A DNA stretch of 64,000 nt from Fermentimonas sp. (GCA_015478775.1 JADMKP010000007.1:186001-250000), one strand, 5' to 3'; positions 1 to 11,185 are shown, numbered from the stretch's first letter. Notes: a model not told the origin generated them from the letters alone. Made by a program: numbers and translations.

Positions 1-438
1 ACCACATGTATATTCATTAATCAGCTTCGTGAAAAAATTGGAGTTATGTTCGGTAACCCTGAAACAACAACAGGTGGTAATGCACTTAAATTTTACTCAT
101 CCGTTCGTCTTGATATAAGAGGAAACGGAACTCCAATTAAAGATGGTGAAACACAAATTGGCAGACCTACTCGTGTTAGAGTTGTTAAAAATAAAGTAGC
201 TCCTCCTTTCAGAAAAGCTGAGTTCGACATAATGTATGGCGAAGGTATTTCTCGTACAGGAGAAATAATAGATATGGGGTCGGAACTAGAAATTATAAAG
301 AAAAGTGGCTCTTGGTATAGTTATAAAGACACCAAACTTGGTCAGGGTAGAGATGCGGCTAAAATGGCTGTAAAGGATAACCCAGAATTGTATGAAGAGT
401 TGGAAAATCTTATTTATCAAGCACTAAAAGAGAAATAG
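1..438 (+). CDS. recA: Recombinase RecA, C-terminal part (5' truncated by window edge)
   Basis: Frame is open from base 1 ([40 protein letters not shown]...), matching the RecA L2/C-terminal core. The ORF-track start at 46 is an internal Met. Confidence 0.97.
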   Translation, partial: TTCIFINQLREKIGVMFGNPETTTGGNALKFYSSVRLDIRGNGTPIKDGETQIGRPTRVRVVKNKVAPPFRKAEFDIMYGEGISRTGEIIDMGSELEIIKKSGSWYSYKDTKLGQGRDAAKMAVKDNPELYEELENLIYQALKEK

Positions 439-450
439 TTTATTTATATA

Positions 451-484
451 ACGAGGTTACAAATTTGTAATCTCGTTTTTTTAT
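451..484 (+). terminator. Rho-independent terminator downstream of recA
   Basis: acgaggttac-aaattt-gtaatctcgt forms a 10-bp stem (one G-U), followed by TTTTTT. Confidence 0.85.
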
Positions 485-503
485 TACCAATAATATAACC
501 CAC

Positions 504-2492
504 ATGCAAAAGTACAGAAGTTTATCAAAATTAGAGATTGATGTCCTTGTATTTAATGGTTGTAGCTGCAAAGATTGGCAATTAATATCAGTAAAAGAGG
601 GATTTGAACCTCATTATATAAAAAATACCCAGTTCTCGGGTAAGATAGAGCTTGGAGTTTTTGAAAGAGAATTCACACTTGCCGGAGGAATAACAAAACA
701 TTCATGTATTGCTAATGCAGTAATTCATAACTGTACTATTGGAGATAATGTGGTAATTGAAAACATACAAAATTATATAGCAAATTATGATATTGGAAAT
801 AATTGCTTTATACAGAATGTTGATGTAATATTAGTGGAAGGCAAAACATCATTTGGCAATGGCGTAGAGGTTAATGTGTTAAATGAAACAGGAGGACGAG
901 AGGTGCTTATAAACGATAAGCTTTCGGCTCATTTTGCATATATCTATTCATTATACCGACATAGGCCAAAATTGATTGAAAGGATGAAAGATATCACTCT
1001 TTTTTATTGTGATAAACATGCATCTGAAAGAGGTGAGATAGGCGAAAACTGCATGATACTTAATGTAGGATATATAAAAAATGTACGTATTGGGCCATAC
1101 TGTAATATAACCGGGGCAATGAAACTAAAAAACGGAAGCATAAATAGTAACCAACATGCTCCGGTAAATATAGGTCGTAATGTAATTGCCAAAGACTTTA
1201 TAGTTTCTTCGGGATCAACGGTAGGCGGAGGTTCTTTTATAACCCGCTGTTTTATAGGTCAGGCATGCTATATTGATCATGGATATTCTGCCTCTGACTC
1301 ATTATTTTTCAGTAATTGTCATGGGGAAAATGGTGAGGCTTGTGCACTTTTTGCAGGTCCTTATACCGTAACTCATCATAAATCCACATTACTAATTGCA
1401 GGAATGTTCTCTTTTATGAACGCAGGATCGGGTTCAAACCAAAGCAATCATATGTATAAGCTTGGACCCATTCATCAGGGTATTATAGAAAGAGGAGCTA
1501 AAACAACCAGTAACTCATATATTTTATGGCCAGCCAAAGTGGGGGCTTTTTCACTTATATTGGGAAGACATTCACAGCATGCCGATACATCAAATCTTCC
1601 TTTCTCGTATCTAATTGAAAAAGACAACAGCACATATATAGCTCCTGGCGTAAACCTTAGAAGTGTGGGCACAATTAGAGATGCAAAAAAATGGCCTGAG
1701 AGAGATATGAGAAAAGACCCCGATAGATTGGATTGTATAAACTTCAATCTTCTGAGCCCTTATACAATTCAAAAAGTATTTGCTGGCATAGAGATACTTA
1801 AAAATTTGCAGTCTACTGCCGGCGAAACTTCTCAGATCTATACATTCCAGAGCTGTATAATTACGAATCACTCTCTTAAAAGAGGATTAAATTTATATGA
1901 AATTATTATTCATAAGTTTCTGGGTAATTCAATTATTAAAAGACTGGAAAAGACAAAATTTAAGAGTAATAAAGAAATAAGAGAAAGACTAAAAGTTGGG
2001 ACCTCGTTAGGATCGGGTGAATGGGTGGACCTCTCGGGACTAATAGCTCCTAAATCGGAGATTGATAATTTACTTGTTGAGATTGAAACTGGTAAAATAA
2101 CTAAACTAAAAGAAATAAATAACATATTTCACACACTTCATAATAATTATTACGAGAATGAATGGACATGGGCATGGGATAAAATACAATCTTTTTATAA
2201 TTTAAAGGTTGACGAAATAACTGCTGATGATATAATTAATATTGTAGAAAAATGGAAAGAGGCGGTTATTGGTTTAGATGAATTAATATATCAAGATGCA
2301 AAAAAAGAGTTCTCTTTATCTTTCAAAACTGGCTTTGGTGCTGATGGCAATATACAAGATAGGGCAATGGATTTTGAGTATGTAAGGGGTGCTTTTGACA
2401 ATAATCAGTTTGTAATAACCACACTTAAGCACATTGAAGAAAAAAAGAGATTGGGAAATGAACTAATAGAAAGAATAAAAAGTGTGACTTAA
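504..2492 (+). CDS. DUF4954-family protein with left-handed beta-helix hexapeptide repeats
   Basis: 662 aa with hexapeptide runs (NAVIHNCTIGDNVVIENI; GPYCNITGAMKLKNGSI; NVIAKDFIVSSGSTVGGGSFITRCFIG). Recognised as the Bacteroidetes DUF4954 type. Confidence 0.75.
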   Translation: MQKYRSLSKLEIDVLVFNGCSCKDWQLISVKEGFEPHYIKNTQFSGKIELGVFEREFTLAGGITKHSCIANAVIHNCTIGDNVVIENIQNYIANYDIGNNCFIQNVDVILVEGKTSFGNGVEVNVLNETGGREVLINDKLSAHFAYIYSLYRHRPKLIERMKDITLFYCDKHASERGEIGENCMILNVGYIKNVRIGPYCNITGAMKLKNGSINSNQHAPVNIGRNVIAKDFIVSSGSTVGGGSFITRCFIGQACYIDHGYSASDSLFFSNCHGENGEACALFAGPYTVTHHKSTLLIAGMFSFMNAGSGSNQSNHMYKLGPIHQGIIERGAKTTSNSYILWPAKVGAFSLILGRHSQHADTSNLPFSYLIEKDNSTYIAPGVNLRSVGTIRDAKKWPERDMRKDPDRLDCINFNLLSPYTIQKVFAGIEILKNLQSTAGETSQIYTFQSCIITNHSLKRGLNLYEIIIHKFLGNSIIKRLEKTKFKSNKEIRERLKVGTSLGSGEWVDLSGLIAPKSEIDNLLVEIETGKITKLKEINNIFHTLHNNYYENEWTWAWDKIQSFYNLKVDEITADDIINIVEKWKEAVIGLDELIYQDAKKEFSLSFKTGFGADGNIQDRAMDFEYVRGAFDNNQFVITTLKHIEEKKRLGNELIERIKSVT

Positions 2493-2520
2493 TTTGCACT
2501 TTTTATAAAAGAAATAAAAT

Positions 2521-3342
2521 ATGACAGATAGAACAATTCAACTTATTCATGACTTTAAGCCAGAACCAGTTAATATCCCTTTTAATAAATGCGAACTAGA
2601 GGAAGCTGTTGAGGCGATATACACTTCTATGTTTCCGGTTTGTGAATGTAATGGCACTACAAATATAAGCAAGGAACTGTATAATGCTTTAGAAATATTA
2701 CATAAGAATATTATTCAACGAACCGATAAACCTACGGCTGATAGAGTTGTAGAGGGATTTATGGAAAGTTTGCCTAGTATGAGACATAGACTGTTTAAAG
2801 ATGCACAATGTTATGTTGCTTCAGATCCGGCAGCTAAATCTATTGAAGAGGTAATACTTACCTACCCTGGTTTTTTTGCATTAAGCATACATAGATTGGC
2901 ACACCTACTTCACAATCTTGGTAAGCCACTTATTGCTAGATATTTTTCCGAGTATGCACATTCAAAAGTAGGTATAGATATTCACCCAGCTGCCAAAATA
3001 GGAAAAAACCTTTTTATGGATCATGGAACAGGTATAGTAATTGGTGAAACTTGCGAGATTGGTGATAATGTTAAAATTTATCAGGGAGTAACTTTAGGTG
3101 CATTATATGTAGAGAAAAAGTTATCTGACGTAAAAAGACACCCAACTGTTGAAGACAATGTGGTTATTTATGCTAACGCTACGATACTTGGAGGTAAAAC
3201 TATAGTTGGGCACGACTCTATAATTGGAGGTGGAGCGTGGCTCACAAAGAGCATTATTCCTTATTCAAGGGTTTACAACTCAGTTGATGTAAAAATTCGT
3301 ACTGCTAAAGATTTTAATAGTCCTTTTGATTACGTAATATAA
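2521..3342 (+). CDS. Serine O-acetyltransferase (CysE/EpsC-like)
   Basis: Motifs HPAAKIGKNLFMDHGTGIVIGETCEIGDNVKIYQGVTLGA, typical of serine acetyltransferases. Confidence 0.92.
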   Translation: MTDRTIQLIHDFKPEPVNIPFNKCELEEAVEAIYTSMFPVCECNGTTNISKELYNALEILHKNIIQRTDKPTADRVVEGFMESLPSMRHRLFKDAQCYVASDPAAKSIEEVILTYPGFFALSIHRLAHLLHNLGKPLIARYFSEYAHSKVGIDIHPAAKIGKNLFMDHGTGIVIGETCEIGDNVKIYQGVTLGALYVEKKLSDVKRHPTVEDNVVIYANATILGGKTIVGHDSIIGGGAWLTKSIIPYSRVYNSVDVKIRTAKDFNSPFDYVI

Positions 3343-3393
3343 TTGCTTTTTACTTATTAAATTTATAAGCTTATATCCGCTTATAACAAGCTT

Positions 3394-6300
3394 TTATATT
3401 GATTGCAGCAAGGCAACTGCAGTTTCTACTGTATCTACATTTTTAATTACAAGAGAACGTTTTTGTCCAACTTCTCGTAATTTACAGTTGCGAGGGTTGG
3501 ACTGAACATAATTCAGCAACCTCTCAAAAGCGGGAGACATATAATAAGGAGAGTCTGCATCTGAAATAAGATTTAGCGATATTTGCCCATTTTTGAGAAC
3601 CACCTTTTCTATACCCAGAGGTTTAGCTAAGCGCCTTAATCTTACAATTCGAATCAACTCTTTAGCTTGATGAGGAATCTTGCCAAAACGATCTTCTATT
3701 CGATTTGTGAAATTTATAATTTCAGTTTCAGTCTCCATTTCATCAAGCTCACGATAAATAGCCACCCTTTCTGCATCATTTGGAATATACATCACTGGAA
3801 ACATAAGCTCCAAGTCGCTCTCTACATGTACATCATCTACAAATTCCTCTGTATCGCTTTTTGATGCCAGTTCATCTTTATATAGATCAGAAAACTCATC
3901 TTTTCTGAGTTCTTGTACAGCTTCATTAAGAATCTTTCTATAAGTCTCATAGCCCAAATCGGCTATAAAACCACTCTGCTCTGCACCCAATAAATTACCC
4001 GCTCCACGGATATCTAAATCGTGCATAGCAATATTAAGTCCACTACCCAATTCTGCAAAATTTTCAATTGCCTGCAGTCTCCTTCTTGAATCGGTGCTAA
4101 GTGTATATAGAGGAGGAGCCAACAGGTAGCAAAAAGCTTTTCTATTACTTCTCCCCACCCTACCTCGCAACTGATGCAAATCGCTTAATCCAAAATTCTG
4201 AGCATCGATTACAATAATTGTATTTACATTTGGCATATCTATACCCGACTCAATTATTGTTGTAGCAATTAGTACATCTTGCTCATGATTCATAAAATCA
4301 GTTATAACACCTTCCAGCTTCTTTGCATCCATTTGTCCATGGCCTACTGCTACCTTAATACCTGGTATCTCTCTTAATAAAAGAGACTCTAATTCGTAAA
4401 TATTCTGAATTCTATTATTAACTATAAAAGCCTGACCGTTTCTGCTTATTTCAAAATTGATAGCATCACGGATAATTTCCAAATCAAAAGTATGAACTTC
4501 TGTCTGTATTGGATAACGATTAGGAGGGGGTGTGTTGATAATTGACAAATCACGCGAGCCCATAAGTGAAAATTGTAATGTACGTGGTATAGGTGTAGCA
4601 GTCATAGTTAATGTATCAACATTTATCTTCATCTGCTTTAATTTCTCCTTGGTAGATACTCCAAATTTCTGCTCCTCATCAATTATAAGTAGTCCCAAAT
4701 CTTTAAACTTAACATCTTTGCTTACTATACGATGAGTACCTATAAGTATATCTATTTTACCATTTTGTAAATCTTCCAGTATTTCCTTTTGCTCTTTTGT
4801 TGTTCTTACTCTGCTCAGATAATCAACTCTAACCGGAAAGTTATCTAGTCTGCCACTAAAGGTATGGTAGTGTTGAGTAGCTAATACTGTTGTAGGCACC
4901 AGCACAGCTGTTTGTTTTCCATCTGTGGCTGCTTTAAACGCAGCTCTAATAGCGATCTCTGTTTTGCCAAATCCTACATCACCACACACAAGCCTGTCCA
5001 TTGGTTGTTCAATCTGCATATCAGATTTAATATCGCGAGTAGCTTTTACTTGATCTGGGGTATCCTCATACATAAAAGAAGCCTCCAACTCGGTCTGAAG
5101 GTAAGTATCGCTTGAATATGCAAATCCTTTCTCTTGCTGCCTTTCGGCATAAAGTTTTATTAAATCACGAGCTATATCCTTTAACTTGGATTTAGTTTTC
5201 GCTTTAACACGCTCCCATGCACCTGATCCTAGCTTGTTTAACTTTGGCGATTCTCCCTCCTTGCCCTTATATTTAGAAACTTTATGCAATGCGTGAATAG
5301 ATACAAAAACTGCATCATTGTTATGATATGTCAACTTTATCACTTCCTGAACCTTATCTCCTATTGGTAGTCTCACAAGTCCTACGAATTTTCCAATTCC
5401 GTGATCCATGTGCACAACATAATCGCCTGTTTGAAGTTGATTTAACTCTTTTAGAGTAAGTGCAACTTTTCCTGAACGCGCTTTGTCTGATTTGAGATTG
5501 TATTTATGAAACCTATCAAAAATTTGATGATCAGTAAAACAGCATATTTTTGTTGTTGCATCCGAAAACCCCTCATGTAAAGTTTTATTGACAGGTATAA
5601 ATGGAATAGAATCGTTTCTGTCTTCAAAGATATGAAACAGTCGCTTCTGCTGCTTCTCGCTATCACTAAGTATATAAATTGTATATCCCTCATCCATAAA
5701 CTGATGTAGGGAGTCTGATAATAAATCAAAATTCTTATGATAGAGGGGTTGCGGTGAAGTTTTAAAATTTACTACAGCATTGGGGGTATCAATAAACTTA
5801 GTATCAAATCGAAGCTGAGTAAACTTACTTAAAGCAACAGAGAACTCTTTGCGCGATAGGAAATCAGCTTTTGTATATTCTACATTTTCACTATCAATAT
5901 CTATACGAAGTTCGTCTTCATTTAAAGATTCAATACGAGTTAATACCCATTGCATATCCTCTATTCCTAGTATAGAATTGCTGGGAAGTGATGAGAAGAG
6001 AGATGAATTCCTTGAACTATTATTAGATAGCTCAGGTACAATTCTTATATCATTAAACTTTTTTATTGAGAGCTGTGATTCCATATCGAAGTTTCGAATA
6101 GACTCTACCTCGTCTCCAAAGAAATCAATGCGAAATGGAAATTCGGATGAATATGAGAAAAGGTCTAGAATACTACCACGTTGGGCGTACTGACCAGGTT
6201 CATACACATAATCTACATATCTGAAATTATAGCTGTCGAGCACTTCACTTACAAATGAAGAGTCTATTTGCTCACCCACTGATATTGTTAAAGTATGTTC

Positions 6301-6726
6301 TTTTAAATGCTCGCTGGAAACTGTTTTTTCTATCAATGCATCGGGATAACTAACAATTATAAGTGAAGTGTTATTTTCTTGAAGACGACTTAATACAGAG
6401 GTTCTTAGCACCTCATTTGCAGCGTCTAACTGACCATATTTTGCTGATCTTTTGTATGCTGAAGGAAAATATAATACATCTATTGATCCAATAATCTGGG
6501 TAATATCATGGTAAAAATATCCGGCAGATTCTGCATCATTTAATATATATAGATATGTTTGTGGACTCTTTTTTAATAACGAAGTGGCTAATAAAGAACG
6601 CGAAGAACCCTGCAAACCCTTTACTGATATAATATCTACTTTTTTTAGTAAAGAATCTACAGCTGTTATATCGGGGTTTTTCTCAACCCTCTCTAAAAGA
6701 TCTTTAATTTCTATCGATTTAACCAT
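3394..6726 (-). CDS. mfd: Transcription-repair coupling factor Mfd
   Basis: 1110 aa; CarD-like RNAP-interaction domain (GDYVVHMDHGIGKFVGL), helicase motifs (CGDVGFGKTEIAIRAAFKA, DEEQKFG, QLRGRVGR) and a TRCF C-terminal domain. Confidence 0.97.
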   Translation of the reverse strand: MVKSIEIKDLLERVEKNPDITAVDSLLKKVDIISVKGLQGSSRSLLATSLLKKSPQTYLYILNDAESAGYFYHDITQIIGSIDVLYFPSAYKRSAKYGQLDAANEVLRTSVLSRLQENNTSLIIVSYPDALIEKTVSSEHLKEHTLTISVGEQIDSSFVSEVLDSYNFRYVDYVYEPGQYAQRGSILDLFSYSSEFPFRIDFFGDEVESIRNFDMESQLSIKKFNDIRIVPELSNNSSRNSSLFSSLPSNSILGIEDMQWVLTRIESLNEDELRIDIDSENVEYTKADFLSRKEFSVALSKFTQLRFDTKFIDTPNAVVNFKTSPQPLYHKNFDLLSDSLHQFMDEGYTIYILSDSEKQQKRLFHIFEDRNDSIPFIPVNKTLHEGFSDATTKICCFTDHQIFDRFHKYNLKSDKARSGKVALTLKELNQLQTGDYVVHMDHGIGKFVGLVRLPIGDKVQEVIKLTYHNNDAVFVSIHALHKVSKYKGKEGESPKLNKLGSGAWERVKAKTKSKLKDIARDLIKLYAERQQEKGFAYSSDTYLQTELEASFMYEDTPDQVKATRDIKSDMQIEQPMDRLVCGDVGFGKTEIAIRAAFKAATDGKQTAVLVPTTVLATQHYHTFSGRLDNFPVRVDYLSRVRTTKEQKEILEDLQNGKIDILIGTHRIVSKDVKFKDLGLLIIDEEQKFGVSTKEKLKQMKINVDTLTMTATPIPRTLQFSLMGSRDLSIINTPPPNRYPIQTEVHTFDLEIIRDAINFEISRNGQAFIVNNRIQNIYELESLLLREIPGIKVAVGHGQMDAKKLEGVITDFMNHEQDVLIATTIIESGIDMPNVNTIIVIDAQNFGLSDLHQLRGRVGRSNRKAFCYLLAPPLYTLSTDSRRRLQAIENFAELGSGLNIAMHDLDIRGAGNLLGAEQSGFIADLGYETYRKILNEAVQELRKDEFSDLYKDELASKSDTEEFVDDVHVESDLELMFPVMYIPNDAERVAIYRELDEMETETEIINFTNRIEDRFGKIPHQAKELIRIVRLRRLAKPLGIEKVVLKNGQISLNLISDADSPYYMSPAFERLLNYVQSNPRNCKLREVGQKRSLVIKNVDTVETAVALLQSI

Positions 6727-6739
6727 TTTATTGAATATA

Positions 6740-6747
6740 CAAAGTTA
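6740..6747 (-). promoter_or_regulatory. Candidate Bacteroidetes -7 element (TAACTTTG) for mfd
   Basis: Plus strand CAAAGTTA reads TAACTTTG on the minus strand, 14-21 nt upstream of the mfd ATG. Matches TAnnTTTG. Confidence 0.45.
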
Positions 6748-6761
6748 GCTTATTTTTTTAT

Positions 6762-6769
6762 TATCTTTG
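6762..6769 (+). promoter_or_regulatory. Candidate Bacteroidetes -7 element (TATCTTTG) for glycogen synthase
   Basis: TATCTTTG matches TAnnTTTG and lies 27 nt upstream of the start codon at 6797. Confidence 0.5.
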
Positions 6770-6796
6770 TTCCGTTGACAACAGAATTATATTATT

Positions 6797-8509
6797 ATGC
6801 AAATAGAGGCAAAGTATACACCCGACTATATTTTTGAAAGTAGCTGGGAGGTTTGCAATAAAGTTGGCGGTATTTACACCGTACTTTCTACACGGGCTAG
6901 CTCATTACAGAAACTACATAAAGATCAGATATTTTTTGTGGGTCCCGACTTATGGGGACAAAAGGAGAGTCCTTGGTTTAAGGAAGATAAAGATTTATAT
7001 CCTGAATGGATAAATCACGCATTACTATCACAAAAACTGCAAATAAGAGCAGGAAGATGGGATGTGCCCGGAGAGCCAATCGTGTTTTTGATTAAGTTCG
7101 AGCAATTTATGGATAAGCATAACGAGTTATACACTAAAATGTGGCAAGACTTTGAAGTGGATTCCTTAGACTCGTATGGCGATTATCAGGAGTCGACAAT
7201 GTTTGCTTATGCAACTGGTTTATTAATAGAGAGTTTCTATCGTTTTCATCGTTTGGAATCATACAATGTAATAGCTCATTATAATGAATGGATGTTGGGA
7301 GCGGGTGCACTTTACATTAAGAAATTTGTACCCAAGATAGCAACTATGTTTACAACACACGCAACCACTATTGGCCGCTCTATTGCTGGTAATAATTTAC
7401 CTTTATACAGTAACCTTAGCGAATATAATGGTGATCAAATGGCACGTCAATTAAATGTTTCTGCCAAACACTCTATTGAAAAAGTTGTAGCAAAAAACGT
7501 AGATTGCTTTACTACAGTCAGCGATATTACATCTGAAGAAAGTGCTCAACTTCTTCAAAGACGACCCGATGTAGTAACCCCCAATGGATTTGAAAAAGAC
7601 TTTATTCCTAAAGGGTTAAAATACAAAAGAGCGCATAACAAAGCACGAAAAGCTTTATTGAATTTAGCTGAAAAGACTATAGGCCATACAGCGCATAACG
7701 ATGCCTTGTTAGTGGGTATAAGTGGAAGATATGAATATAAGAATAAAGGTATTGATGTATTTATAGATTCAATGAAGCATCTTCTAAGCTTAACTGAGCT
7801 CACAAGAGATATCATTGCCTTTATTATGGTTCCTGCTTGGATTAAAGGCCCAAGGAAAGATTTACAACAATTGCTATCCAATAATAATTCTAACGATCCT
7901 TTATCTTTACAAGATAATGTATATGCAAATTCATATCCGTTTGTAACACATCAATTGATTGAACCTGAGCATGACAGAGTTGTAAATCATGTAAGACATT
8001 GTGGGTTTCAAAACCGACCAGAAGATAGAGTGAAGATTATTTTTGTTCCTTCTTATCTAAATGGAGATGATGGCATATTTAATATGGATTATTATGACCT
8101 TTTAATTGGACTCGATATGTCTGTTTTCCCATCATATTACGAACCCTGGGGCTATACTCCTCATGAAAGTGTAGCTTTTGCTATTCCCACTATTACAACT
8201 TCACTATCAGGTTTTGGTACCTGGGCAAGAAAAGAAGGTGATTTCAAATCGGGATTAGATGATGGAATAGAAGTGATATATAGAAATGATTTTAATTATA
8301 ATGAGGTGGTTGTAGAGTTGGCATCTTTAATATTCGACTTCTCGCTAAAAAGTGCTGACCAGATATCAATTTTAAAAGATAGAGCTGCTGAGTTGTCTGA
8401 TAAAGCAGACTGGGCGCATTTTATCCAATACTACAAGGAAGCTTATGGCAAAGCATTGCATAACTCATTTGTTAGATTATCTAAACCCTATAAACTAAAG
8501 TCGGATTAA
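6797..8509 (+). CDS. Glycogen synthase, GT3-like
   Basis: FESSWEVCNKVGGIYTVLSTRA near the N terminus; YYEPWGYTPHESVAFAIPTITT donor-site motif; immediately upstream of an alpha-glucan phosphorylase. Confidence 0.9.
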   Translation: MQIEAKYTPDYIFESSWEVCNKVGGIYTVLSTRASSLQKLHKDQIFFVGPDLWGQKESPWFKEDKDLYPEWINHALLSQKLQIRAGRWDVPGEPIVFLIKFEQFMDKHNELYTKMWQDFEVDSLDSYGDYQESTMFAYATGLLIESFYRFHRLESYNVIAHYNEWMLGAGALYIKKFVPKIATMFTTHATTIGRSIAGNNLPLYSNLSEYNGDQMARQLNVSAKHSIEKVVAKNVDCFTTVSDITSEESAQLLQRRPDVVTPNGFEKDFIPKGLKYKRAHNKARKALLNLAEKTIGHTAHNDALLVGISGRYEYKNKGIDVFIDSMKHLLSLTELTRDIIAFIMVPAWIKGPRKDLQQLLSNNNSNDPLSLQDNVYANSYPFVTHQLIEPEHDRVVNHVRHCGFQNRPEDRVKIIFVPSYLNGDDGIFNMDYYDLLIGLDMSVFPSYYEPWGYTPHESVAFAIPTITTSLSGFGTWARKEGDFKSGLDDGIEVIYRNDFNYNEVVVELASLIFDFSLKSADQISILKDRAAELSDKADWAHFIQYYKEAYGKALHNSFVRLSKPYKLKSD

Positions 8510-8594
8510 AAACGTTATATTTGCCACGTTTATTGTTTTATTGTTTAGAGAGTTATCTACTACAATCAAAAAATATTAATTTAAACGAATAGTA

Positions 8595-11159
8595 ATGATA
8601 ATTAAATCGAGTTATTCAAATAACCCAGTTTGGAGAGATATTAATGTTCACGCAGTACTTCCTACAGAACTTCAACCTTTAGAAGAAATTTCACATAATC
8701 TTTGGTGGGTGTGGAATGAAGAGGTTAAAGCTGTTTTAGAAAATTTAGATCCAGAAGAATGGGAACAGGGAGAAAAAAATCCCATTGTGATGTTACAAAA
8801 TCTCAAGTCAGATGTTAGGGAGAAAGTTGTAAAAAATATTGAGCTTATGACTCGTATACAAAAGGTGTACGAAAAGTTCAACAACTATATGAACGAGCCA
8901 TACGACAAGGATCGTCCAAGTATTGCATACTTTAGTATGGAATACGGATTATCACATGTTTTAAAGATATACTCTGGAGGTTTAGGTGTATTAGCTGGAG
9001 ATTATTTAAAAGAAGCTAGCGATAGCAGGGTTGACATGACAGCAGTTGGATTTCTATATCGTTATGGATACTTCACGCAATCCTTATCTGTTGACGGTCA
9101 ACAGATAGCTAGCTATGAAGCTCAGAACTTTGGCAACCTTCCAATTTCACAAGTAAAGAATGACGATGGATCTCCAATGATACTTGAAGTTCCATTTCAC
9201 GACAGATCTATCTACTCAAATATTTGGAAAGTTGCTGTAGGTCGAATCAATCTCTATTTGATGGATACTGACATTGAGCAGAACAGTGAATACGATCGTT
9301 ACATAACTCATCAACTTTATGGTGGCGACTGGGAAAATAGAATGAAGCAGGAATACATGCTTGGTATTGGAGGTATGCTTTTACTTAAAAAGCTTGGTAT
9401 TAAAAAAGATGTTTACCACATGAATGAAGGACATGCTGCATTTATTAATGTTCAGCGTCTGTTAGATTATGTTAGTGAAGTTGAACTACCATTTAACGTG
9501 GCACTTGAATTAGTACGTGCATCATCACTGTATACAGTTCACACACCAGTACCTGCAGGTCATGACTATTTTGATGAACCTCTCATGGCAAAATACCTTA
9601 CTCCAATTGTTGAGAAATTAGGTATTCCATGGCAACAGTTTATGGATATGGGGCGTGCAAATCCTGGTACTAATGAGAAATTCTCAATGAGTGTATTTGC
9701 ATTAAATACTGCACAAGAGGTCAACGGTGTAAGTAAGTTGCATGGCACTGTTTCGCAAAAGATGTTTCAACCGGTATGGAAAGGTTATTTCCCAGAAGAA
9801 TTACATGTTAGCTACGTAACAAACGGCATTCACCTCCCTACATGGGCAACCTCATCAGTTAAAGCGTTGTACGAAAAGCATTTTGGAGAAAACTTTTTTA
9901 ATGATCAGTCTAATTCAGACCTGTGGAATAATATTTACGATGTAAGCGACGATGAGGTATGGGCTCTTCGGTCTCACCTAAAGCAAAAGCTTGTAGATTA
10001 TATTCAAACTGAATTTAAAGAGGGATGGCTGAAAAATCAAGCTGAGCCATCGAGAATAATGAATATACTTGAGGAAGTGAATCCTAATGCACTTCTTATA
10101 GGTTTCTCAAGAAGATTTGCCACATATAAACGTGCACACTTGCTCTTTACCGATCTAGACCGATTGGCGAAGATTGTGAATAATCCCAAACGCCCGGTAC
10201 AATTTATATTTGCGGGTAAGGCACACCCGGCAGATGGTGGAGGACAAGGACTTATTAAACAGATAGTAGAAATCTCTCGTCTTCCCGAGTTCTTGGGTAA
10301 GATTATTTTTCTAGAGAATTACGATATGCGACTTGCCAAACGTTTAATTTCTGGAGTTGATATCTGGCTGAATACACCTACACGAGCTCAGGAGGCATCT
10401 GGCACATCTGGAGAAAAGGCTGAAATGAATGGAGTGTTAAACTTCTCAGTATTAGATGGATGGTGGTATGAGGGATACAAAGATGGTGCCGGATGGGCTT
10501 TAACAGATGAGAGAACTTACGACAATCAGGAGTTTCAAGATGAACTTGATGCTACCACCATATATTCGATGCTTGAAAATGAGATTATACCTCTTTACTA
10601 TGCTAGAAATAGCAATGGCTATTCTTATGAGTGGGTTCAATATATCAAGAAGTCAATGGCAGTTATCGCACCCCAGTGTACTACAAAGCGGATGATGGAT
10701 GATTATTTCGACCGTTTTTATAATAAATTAGCTAAGCGTTCAAAATTATTGAATGATAATAATTATGCTAAAGCTAAAGAAATTGTAGAATGGAAAGAGG
10801 CTACTGCTGCAAATTGGAATTCATTTGAAGTTATTAAATTAGATTTCAATTCAAACCATGATATTAATATCAATAATGGCAGTAACAAGGTATATGCCAC
10901 AGTAGTTGTTGATAGGAAAGACTTAGCATGCGATTTAGCGGTTGAGTGCGTTGTAGTTGATCATGAAAACATTAACTCTACCCCTCAATTTGTAGAGTCT
11001 TATGAGTTTGATCTTGTAAAAACAGAAGGATCTCTTCAGTATTTTGAAACAAACAAACTCCTTAACGATCCTGGTATTCACCAATATGGACTTAGGATAT
11101 ATCCTATGAATTCAGATCTTCCACATAGAATGGATTTTGCATATATGAGGTGGATTTAA
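8595..11159 (+). CDS. glgP: Alpha-glucan phosphorylase (GT35)
   Basis: 854 aa; PAIAYFSMEYGL-like N terminus, GRRFATYKRA, and NTPTRAQEASGTSGEKAEMNGVLNFSVLDGWW (PLP-binding region). Confidence 0.93.
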   Translation: MIIKSSYSNNPVWRDINVHAVLPTELQPLEEISHNLWWVWNEEVKAVLENLDPEEWEQGEKNPIVMLQNLKSDVREKVVKNIELMTRIQKVYEKFNNYMNEPYDKDRPSIAYFSMEYGLSHVLKIYSGGLGVLAGDYLKEASDSRVDMTAVGFLYRYGYFTQSLSVDGQQIASYEAQNFGNLPISQVKNDDGSPMILEVPFHDRSIYSNIWKVAVGRINLYLMDTDIEQNSEYDRYITHQLYGGDWENRMKQEYMLGIGGMLLLKKLGIKKDVYHMNEGHAAFINVQRLLDYVSEVELPFNVALELVRASSLYTVHTPVPAGHDYFDEPLMAKYLTPIVEKLGIPWQQFMDMGRANPGTNEKFSMSVFALNTAQEVNGVSKLHGTVSQKMFQPVWKGYFPEELHVSYVTNGIHLPTWATSSVKALYEKHFGENFFNDQSNSDLWNNIYDVSDDEVWALRSHLKQKLVDYIQTEFKEGWLKNQAEPSRIMNILEEVNPNALLIGFSRRFATYKRAHLLFTDLDRLAKIVNNPKRPVQFIFAGKAHPADGGGQGLIKQIVEISRLPEFLGKIIFLENYDMRLAKRLISGVDIWLNTPTRAQEASGTSGEKAEMNGVLNFSVLDGWWYEGYKDGAGWALTDERTYDNQEFQDELDATTIYSMLENEIIPLYYARNSNGYSYEWVQYIKKSMAVIAPQCTTKRMMDDYFDRFYNKLAKRSKLLNDNNYAKAKEIVEWKEATAANWNSFEVIKLDFNSNHDININNGSNKVYATVVVDRKDLACDLAVECVVVDHENINSTPQFVESYEFDLVKTEGSLQYFETNKLLNDPGIHQYGLRIYPMNSDLPHRMDFAYMRWI

Positions 11160-11185
11160 AAAATTTATAAAGATATTTTTAGAAA

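Noticed and set aside
1004-1192. Minus-strand ORF of 62 aa inside the DUF4954 gene
   Set aside because: Fully inside a well-supported CDS on the opposite strand, with no recognisable domain; the same holds for the other nested ORFs at 1475-1871, 1910-2125, 7555-7881 and 8672-8884.
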